Part shown: piece after piece, positions 1 to 4,276 of the stretch
Position numbering within the stretch: position 1 is the stretch's first letter
Layout: every line of letters starts with the position of its first letter
Origin: Anaerolineales bacterium
GTDB lineage: Bacteria > Chloroflexota > Anaerolineae > Epilineales > JAANWY01
NCBI GenBank assembly: GCA_018263655.1
Contig: JAANWY010000285.1
Span: forward strand, 1 to 6,745
Reading direction: 5' to 3'
Length of the DNA stretch: 6,745 nucleotides
Program-made: the position numbers and the translations under genes
The notes under the pieces: generated by a model
What the model was told of the DNA's origin: nothing
The model's input: only the letters and a program-made list of their open reading frames with translations
The model's database searches: none

Positions 1-1275
1 TGGCGGGAGCGTGAGCGACTGGCCCTCAGGCGAGGAGCAGTCTTGCTGCTACCCGTGGTCGCGTGGGTGGCTTTCCTTCTATGGATGCCGGCTTGGCGGG
101 CTCCGGTTCTGATCCTTGGGGGGCTAGTGGCTGTCGTCTCTGCGGCATTCCTGTTGCTGCCGCTGGGTGACAAAGGCAAGATCCGCGTGGTGGGTGCGCA
201 GGAGCGCTTCGACGAGCGGGACATCATCTTCGCCCGCATGCGGTACGAGCCCGACAGCGAAAAGTATGGCGATTACTACGCACGCCATCCCGAACGGAAG
301 GAACTGGATGACAGGCTGCGTGCGATGCCAGGCCTGTGCGAGCCTGGCTCAGGTCTCTATCACCCACTGAACAGCCCCATGGTGGATGCCGAGTTCATAA
401 CGGTGGCTGAGCTCCGAGGAGCCGTGGATGGCCCTGTGAACACCGAAAGGGTCGAGGTAGACCTGGGGGCAATGTCACGCCGTCTCAAGGGGATGGCGCG
501 CTATTATGGCGCCGTGCTGGCGGGGATCGCGCCGCTGAATCCGGCCCATGTCTACAGCCACGTCGGACGGGGGGCGGGGACGTATGGCGAGGAGATCAAG
601 CTGGATCACCCCTACGCCCTGGCCTTCGCCGTGGAGATGGATCACTTCATGGTCAACCAGGCGCCCGGTACCCCCACCGTGGTGGAGACGGCAAAACAGT
701 ACCTCGAAGCAGGAAAGATCGCTATCGTCATCGCCCACTACATCCGCTCCTTGGGCTATTCGGCGCGGGCGCACGTGGACGGCAACTACCGTGTGATCCT
801 CCCACCCATCGCCGCCGATGCCGGCCTGGGCGAGGTCGGCCGCATGGGCATCCTGATGTCGCCCGAATATGGGGCCCGCATGAGGCTGGGCGCAGTGACT
901 ACGGACATGCCTCTAGTGCCTGACAAGCCGGCACCCCACGGCATCGTGGACTTCTGCGAGCGGTGCTTGAAGTGCGCCGACAATTGTCCCTCGGGAGCGA
1001 TCACCAGAGGCGAGCGGGCGGTGCTGCACGGGGCTGAGAAGTGGGTGCTCGATGCCGACAGGTGCTACGAGTTCTGGCGCAGGGTGGGCACCGACTGTGC
1101 CATTTGCATGAAGGTCTGTCCCTACAGCAAGCCCGGCACCTTCATCCACAACGTGATCCGCTTTGCGGCTGAGCGGTCCGTCATCGCGCGCCGGGTATCC
1201 ATCTGGGCCGATGACGTCTTCTATACTCGTCGCCCACGCTCCAAGTTGCTGCCTGATTGGATGGAGTCCCCTTAG
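1..1275 (+). CDS. Membrane-anchored reductive dehalogenase-like (RdhA superfamily) corrinoid/4Fe-4S protein, 5' partial
   Basis: The frame is open from the first base, so the gene probably begins upstream; a TTG at 43 with AGGAG at 33-37 is a possible internal or true start, and residues below count from it. The N-terminus has two hydrophobic helices (about 2-15 and 20-40), preceded by an arginine-rich stretch (RERERLALRRG, read from base 1) and followed by DKGKIR. The catalytic part carries the family signature AGLGEVGRMGILMSPEYG, typical of the cobalamin-binding fold of reductive dehalogenases and the related epoxyqueuosine reductase QueG. Two ferredoxin-type cluster motifs follow: C305-x2-C308-x2-C311-x3-C315-P and C341-x10-C352-x2-C355-x3-C359-P, the spacing expected for RdhA. 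Family members take electrons through two 4Fe-4S clusters to a corrinoid that attacks the substrate. No twin-arginine signal is visible, unlike respiratory RdhA. The substrate is unknown, and dehalogenation should not be assumed. The superfamily call is firm; the function is not. Confidence 0.82.
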   Translation, partial: WRERERLALRRGAVLLLPVVAWVAFLLWMPAWRAPVLILGGLVAVVSAAFLLLPLGDKGKIRVVGAQERFDERDIIFARMRYEPDSEKYGDYYARHPERKELDDRLRAMPGLCEPGSGLYHPLNSPMVDAEFITVAELRGAVDGPVNTERVEVDLGAMSRRLKGMARYYGAVLAGIAPLNPAHVYSHVGRGAGTYGEEIKLDHPYALAFAVEMDHFMVNQAPGTPTVVETAKQYLEAGKIAIVIAHYIRSLGYSARAHVDGNYRVILPPIAADAGLGEVGRMGILMSPEYGARMRLGAVTTDMPLVPDKPAPHGIVDFCERCLKCADNCPSGAITRGERAVLHGAEKWVLDADRCYEFWRRVGTDCAICMKVCPYSKPGTFIHNVIRFAAERSVIARRVSIWADDVFYTRRPRSKLLPDWMESP

Positions 1276-1280
1276 TGGCT

Positions 1281-1318
1281 ACCTTTGCGAAGGTTGCAAA
1301 GTGACTTCGCAGCGAAGT
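1281..1318. repeat. Cluster of small inverted repeats after the RdhA-like gene
   Basis: CTTTGC (1283-1288) pairs with GCAAAG (1296-1301). Next to it ACTTCGC (1304-1310) and GCGAAGT (1312-1318) form a near-contiguous palindrome around a single A, which is in turn flanked by direct GTGAC copies (1301-1305 and 1317-1321). The first arm could alternatively fold as ACCTT/AAGGT (1281-1285 with 1290-1294). No T-tract follows, so this is not a canonical intrinsic terminator, although it could still stabilise the 3' end of the upstream transcript. It also resembles the short dispersed palindromes common between genes. Confidence 0.5.
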
Positions 1319-1372
1319 GACACGCGATAACCGACGGTGATTCTGCCGCGAAACTGGCTCACAAACCTTCGC
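1287..1372. repeat. Nine-base inverted repeat pair spanning the intergenic region
   Basis: GCGAAGGTT at 1287-1295 is exactly complementary to AACCTTCGC at 1364-1372, so the two copies bracket about 68 bases of non-coding sequence (1296-1363). Just beyond the right copy is a perfect 10-base palindrome, TCAAATTTGA (1378-1387), and an inverted CCAGG/CCTGG pair (1372-1376 and 1392-1396). Together these look like the edges of a small dispersed non-coding repeat rather than protein-coding sequence. No transposase or target-site duplication is convincing, so the boundaries are uncertain. Confidence 0.35.
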
Positions 1373-1412
1373 CAGGGTCAAATTTGAAATTCCTGGGGCC
1401 CGCTTCAACCGA

Positions 1413-1441
1413 TTGCGTACAAGTTGGTTCTGTGGTACAAT
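1413..1441 (+). promoter_or_regulatory. Extended -10 promoter of the coiled-coil/PD-(D/E)XK gene
   Basis: The -10 element TACAAT (1436-1441) is preceded by TGG, giving an extended -10 (TGn). TTGCGT (1413-1418), a weak -35, lies exactly 17 bases upstream. Transcription would start near 1448, leaving a leader of about 80 bases before the ATG at 1528. It is the best sigma-70-like match in the gap. Confidence 0.55.
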
Positions 1442-1513
1442 CGGCGTACGTGATGGATGTCGTGAACCACGCAAGAGCTTCTATTGAGGTCGTTGACACG
1501 ACTTGGCCAGAGG

Positions 1514-1520
1514 GGAGGTG
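1514..1520 (+). promoter_or_regulatory. Strong Shine-Dalgarno sequence that fixes the start at 1528
   Basis: GGAGGTG at 1514-1520 lies seven bases before the ATG at 1528. The longer in-frame alternatives (TTG 1384, ATG 1453) have no comparable site upstream, which is why 1528 is preferred. Confidence 0.75.
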
Positions 1521-1527
1521 TGATTCC

Positions 1528-2391
1528 ATGCAAGATGCGGTGCTAGAAGGGCGAGTCACCAATCTGGAAGAACTCATGGCGCAGTTGCTGACTACTGTCG
1601 ATCGAGTGGAGCACCAGATCGAGCGAACAGATCGCCAGATCGAGCGAACAGAGAGCAATCTTGATCGATTGTCCAATGAGATGCGCGATTTCAAGGACGA
1701 GATGCGCGATTTCAAGGACGAGATGCGCGATTTCAAGGACGAGATGGGTGATTTCAAGGACGAGATGGGTGATTTCAAGGATGAGATGGGCGATTTCAAA
1801 GACGAGGCGCGCAAATCCAGCCGTGAGATGAGCAAGAAGTGGGGCGAGTTGTCCAACAAGATGGGTACAATGGCTGAAGATCTGGTCGCGCCCAGCATCG
1901 AGCGTATCTTGCGCACCACCGTTGGTTGTCCCCATGATCAGGTCGATTTCGTGACCGTGCGCATGCGAAAGCGACATCCTGTCAGCAGTCACGAGCAGGA
2001 GTTTGACGTGATGGCCGGCTGCGGGGAGTATCTGCTCATCAACGAGACGAAAAGCCGGCTGGACCCGGAGGCCGTGAAGGACTTCGCTGACCTGTTGCCG
2101 CAGGTCCACGAGTTCTTCCCTGAACATGCCGGCCAGCAGATCATCGGCGCCATTGCGTCCCTGTACGTGGACGAGAGCCTCGTGCGGTACGGAGAACGAC
2201 TGGGGCTGATCGTACTGGGGTTCGGCGAGGACGTCATGGAGGTGTTGAACACGCCAGGGTTCAAGCCCAAGTCGTTTAAGCCGCAGCAACCGGCGAATGT
2301 TGAGAAATGCGGAAAAATGGGGTCGGTGGGGCGGCCGCCCCACCGACCCCATTTTTCCGCACTCCTCAACTGCGAGGTTTGCCTGTCTTGA
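1528..2391 (+). CDS. Coiled-coil protein with PD-(D/E)XK nuclease-like domain (DUF3782-type)
   Basis: This 287-residue protein has two parts. Residues 1 to about 110 form a long coiled coil with no membrane segment; residues 30-43 hold two QIERT-x-x heptads, and 51-92 hold six heptads (EMRDFKD three times, then EMGDFKD three times). From about 112 comes a PD-(D/E)XK-like fold: a helix with E117 (MAEDLVAPSIERIL), then D160 in the strand EFDVMAG, and E173-x-K175 in LLINETKSRL, the expected catalytic layout. Proteins of this build are common in Chloroflexota and Cyanobacteria and are usually annotated as DUF3782 or RecB-like nuclease-domain proteins; their role is not established. The last ~30 residues (258-287, KCGKMGSVGRPPHRPHFS and flanks) are encoded by a large palindrome and look like an added tail, not part of the fold. 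It precedes the XPB helicase gene by 109 bases but probably has its own promoter. Nuclease activity is inferred from the motif only. Confidence 0.78.
   Translation: MQDAVLEGRVTNLEELMAQLLTTVDRVEHQIERTDRQIERTESNLDRLSNEMRDFKDEMRDFKDEMRDFKDEMGDFKDEMGDFKDEMGDFKDEARKSSREMSKKWGELSNKMGTMAEDLVAPSIERILRTTVGCPHDQVDFVTVRMRKRHPVSSHEQEFDVMAGCGEYLLINETKSRLDPEAVKDFADLLPQVHEFFPEHAGQQIIGAIASLYVDESLVRYGERLGLIVLGFGEDVMEVLNTPGFKPKSFKPQQPANVEKCGKMGSVGRPPHRPHFSALLNCEVCLS
1615..1656 (+). repeat. Two-copy 21-bp in-frame tandem repeat (QIERT heptads)
   Basis: Two adjacent 21-base units (1615-1635 and 1636-1656) both begin CAGATCGAGCGAACAGA and differ only at the end (QIERTDR, then QIERTES). They are in frame with the coiled-coil gene and have the same unit length as the longer repeat that starts at 1678. 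Confidence 0.85.
1678..1803 (+). repeat. Six-copy 21-bp tandem repeat encoding coiled-coil heptads
   Basis: Six contiguous 21-base units start at 1678, 1699, 1720, 1741, 1762 and 1783. The first three are identical (EMRDFKD); the last three change CGC to GGT or GGC (EMGDFKD), and units 5 and 6 carry single silent changes near the end. The near-identity at DNA level, including synonymous positions, indicates recent duplication by slippage or unequal recombination. Gain or loss of a unit keeps the frame and changes the length of the coiled coil by one heptad. Confidence 0.95.
2299..2370. repeat. 72-bp palindrome; central 54 bp perfect
   Basis: The arms 2299-2334 and 2335-2370 are reverse complements except at two positions (2305 against 2364 and 2307 against 2362). 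The inner 54 bases (2308-2361) are perfect and have no loop at the centre (GGCGGCCGCC). Each arm reads outside to inside as GTTGAG, a short AT-rich part ending in a run of five A, then GGGGTCGGTGGGGCGG. It encodes the tail of the PD-(D/E)XK protein, whose stop lies 19 bases beyond it. There is no T-tract directly after, so a simple intrinsic terminator is not clear, although the folded RNA would be extremely stable and could end or insulate the transcript. It is best described as a REP/MITE-like palindromic element; no associated transposase is in the window. Confidence 0.95.
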
Positions 2392-2394
2392 CCA

Positions 2395-2423
2395 TTGTGG
2401 TGTAAAATTATTGTCGGTATATT
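2395..2423 (+). promoter_or_regulatory. Candidate promoter of the XPB helicase operon
   Basis: TTGTGG (2395-2400) and TATATT (2418-2423) are separated by 17 bases. A second, overlapping possibility is TTGCCT (2379-2384) with TAAAAT (2403-2408), 18 bases apart. Both would start transcription upstream of the stem-loop at 2438-2468, placing that structure in the 5' leader. The region is AT-rich compared with its surroundings. The choice between the two is open. Confidence 0.4.
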
Positions 2424-2437
2424 GATCATTCCAAGAA

Positions 2438-2468
2438 ACGGCGCCGCAGCAATGATTGCAGGCGCCGT
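2438..2468 (+). promoter_or_regulatory. GC-rich stem-loop in the leader of the XPB helicase gene
   Basis: ACGGCGCC (2438-2445) pairs perfectly with GGCGCCGT (2461-2468). Inside the loop GCAA (2449-2452) pairs with TTGC (2456-2459), giving a two-tier hairpin. It ends 32 bases before the ATG at 2501 and has no U-tract, so it is not a standard terminator. It could be an operator, an mRNA-stabilising element or an attenuator-like structure; the sequence alone does not decide. Confidence 0.5.
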
Positions 2469-2500
2469 GTGGTAGTTATAGGCAAGTGTAAAGAAAAGGC

Positions 2501-4273
2501 ATGGCATTCAATCCACAGAATCCCGTAATCGTTCAGAGTGACAAAACCGTCCTCCTGGAAGTTGATAACGACCGCTACGAAGATGCGCGAGATACATTAG
2601 CTCGCTTTGCTGAGCTGGAGAAGAGCCCCGAATACGTTCACACGTACCGGATCACGCCCCTCTCGTTATGGAACGCGGCCGCCGCCGGCCTCTCTGGCGA
2701 GCGCATCAACGAAGACCTGGCGCGTTTTGCTAAATACCCGGTGCCCGACAACGTCCTCGTCGATATCACGGACTACATCTCACGCTACGGGCGGGTCAAG
2801 CTGACATTGGAAGACGGCAAGCTGCTGCTGATTTCCGACGACCCGGCTTTGATGACCGAGCTAGGCCGGCATAAGCTCGTCGATCCCCTCATCGAGGAAC
2901 GGGTGAGTGCCACACGGTTTCGCATCAATCCGGCCCAGCGTGGGCACATCAAGCAAGTCTTGCTGCAGGTCGGGTATCCAGCCGAAGATCTGGCCGGCTA
3001 CGTCGAGGGGGCGCGGCTGGAGCTTCAGCTCCTTGACTATTGCCAGGCGACGGGCGAGCCGTTCGTGCTCCGAGGCTATCAACAAGAGGCCGCTGACGTC
3101 TTCTACGCCGGCGGCGCAGCCCACGGTGGCAGCGGCGTCATCGTGCTGCCCTGCGGGGCCGGCAAGACCATGGTCGGCATGGCGGCGATGGAGAACCTCC
3201 AGAGTGCCACGTTGATCCTGACCCCGAACACCGTCGCCGTGCGTCAGTGGATCGATGAACTGTTGGACAAGACCACGCTGACTAAAGAGGAGATCGGCGA
3301 ATACACCGGCAGCCGGAAAGAAATCAGGCCGGTGACCATCAGCACCTACCAGATTTTGACTTACCGGCCGCGCAAACGTAACGGAACCGATCTGCGCTCC
3401 GAGTTCCCACACTTCGCCTTGTTCGATCAACTGGACTGGGGCCTCATCATCTACGACGAGGTGCACCTGCTGCCGGCCCCCGTCTTTCGCATCACGTCCG
3501 AGATTCAGGCGCGGCGCCGGCTGGGCATGACGGCGACCTTGGTCCGCGAGGATGGCTTGGAGGGCGACGTCTTCTCGCTGGTCGGGCCGAAGCGTTACGA
3601 CGTGCCCTGGAAGGAGCTGGAAAGCCAGGGCTGGATCGCCACAGCCGAGTGCCATGAGATCCGCATCCCGCTGCCGGACGAGCTGCGCATGGAGTACGCC
3701 ATGACACCGAAGCGGCAGAAGTACCGCTTTTCGGCCGAGAATCCGAAGAAAATCGATGTGCTCAAGCAGCTTCTGCACAAGCATCGCGAAGATACAGTGT
3801 TAGTCCTTGGCATGTATTTGGACCAACTCGAAAACATTGCTGAGAAGATCGATGAGCCCGTCATTACTGGCAAGACGCCGGTTCGGGAACGACGGAAGCT
3901 GTATGCAAAACTGCGTGAAGGTGAGATCAACACACTCGTCCTGTCCAAGGTCGGCAACTTCTCCATCGATCTGCCCGACGCCAACGTAGCGATTCAAGTG
4001 TCCGGCACCTTCGGGTCCCGCCAGGAAGAGGCGCAACGGTTAGGTCGAATTCTGCGCCCGAAGCGAAACGGTCTGCTGGCGCACTTCTACGCCTTGGTCA
4101 CCCACGATACCGTGGATCAGGAGTTCGCGGCCAACCGACAGATGTTCCTGACGGAGCAGGGCTATCGCTACGACATTCTCTACTCCGACGAAGTTGCTGA
4201 CTTCGAGCCGGCTCTCCTCGCAACCCGCGCACGACGAGACGGTCGCCGTGCACTACCTGTCCCTGAGGCTTAA
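2501..4273 (+). CDS. xpb: XPB/ERCC3-type superfamily 2 DNA helicase
   Basis: A complete 590-residue bacterial XPB helicase, an ATP-driven 3'-to-5' DNA translocase implicated in DNA repair. Residues about 10-163 form an N-terminal helicase-associated domain (VQSDKTVLLEVD, TYRITPLSLWNAAAAGLS, VDITDYISRYGRVKL). The motor follows: a Q-motif-like RGYQQEA, Walker A PCGAGKT (217-223, K222), Walker B DEVH (319-322), motif III TAT (344-346), the XPB-specific RED motif (349-351) directly after it, and motif VI QRLGRILRPK (512-521, with R516 and R519). The second RecA domain includes TVLVLGMYLDQLENIAEKI. The ATG at 2501 is the first possible start because an in-frame TAA lies at 2489; its ribosome binding site is poor (AAAAGG only one base before the ATG). 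The stop is three bases before the SWIM-protein gene, in the same frame. All motor motifs look intact, so an active enzyme is expected. XPB homologues of this type occur in actinobacteria and other bacteria as well as in archaea. Confidence 0.96.
   Translation: MAFNPQNPVIVQSDKTVLLEVDNDRYEDARDTLARFAELEKSPEYVHTYRITPLSLWNAAAAGLSGERINEDLARFAKYPVPDNVLVDITDYISRYGRVKLTLEDGKLLLISDDPALMTELGRHKLVDPLIEERVSATRFRINPAQRGHIKQVLLQVGYPAEDLAGYVEGARLELQLLDYCQATGEPFVLRGYQQEAADVFYAGGAAHGGSGVIVLPCGAGKTMVGMAAMENLQSATLILTPNTVAVRQWIDELLDKTTLTKEEIGEYTGSRKEIRPVTISTYQILTYRPRKRNGTDLRSEFPHFALFDQLDWGLIIYDEVHLLPAPVFRITSEIQARRRLGMTATLVREDGLEGDVFSLVGPKRYDVPWKELESQGWIATAECHEIRIPLPDELRMEYAMTPKRQKYRFSAENPKKIDVLKQLLHKHREDTVLVLGMYLDQLENIAEKIDEPVITGKTPVRERRKLYAKLREGEINTLVLSKVGNFSIDLPDANVAIQVSGTFGSRQEEAQRLGRILRPKRNGLLAHFYALVTHDTVDQEFAANRQMFLTEQGYRYDILYSDEVADFEPALLATRARRDGRRALPVPEA
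4265..4268 (+). promoter_or_regulatory. Shine-Dalgarno site inside the end of the helicase gene
   Basis: GAGG at 4265-4268 lies eight bases before the ATG at 4277, within the last codons of the helicase gene. Together with the three-base gap it supports translational coupling of the pair. Confidence 0.5.
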
Positions 4274-4276
4274 TCG

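Noticed and set aside
955..1140. QueG (epoxyqueuosine reductase) identity for the iron-sulfur protein
   Set aside because: QueG is soluble and lacks N-terminal membrane helices; the cysteine spacing (second motif with C-x10-C) and the N-terminal region fit RdhA-like proteins better.
1493..1525. TTGACA at 1493-1498 as a -35 element
   Set aside because: No acceptable -10 lies 16-18 bases downstream; GTGATT is too far and poor, and the ribosome binding site occupies the region.
1384..1527. N-terminal extension of the PD-(D/E)XK protein from TTG 1384 or ATG 1453
   Set aside because: The promoter at 1413-1441 would lie inside the longer form, neither start has a Shine-Dalgarno site, and GGAGGTG precedes ATG 1528 at ideal distance.
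1678..1803. Tandem repeats as a CRISPR array
   Set aside because: The units are contiguous with no spacers, and are in frame in a coiled-coil gene.
1543..2352. 269-codon minus-strand frame with HLVLEIA-like repeats
   Set aside because: The repeats are the reverse complement of the 21-bp heptad repeats, and the start lies in the palindrome; a shadow of the + strand gene.
2299..2370. Palindrome as a simple intrinsic terminator
   Set aside because: It is much longer than a terminator stem, has no loop, lies within the coding frame and has no following T-tract, though it may still affect transcription.
2861..3784. 307-codon open frame on the minus strand inside the helicase gene
   Set aside because: It is antisense to intact helicase motifs, has no recognisable domain and is explained by GC-rich third-position bias.
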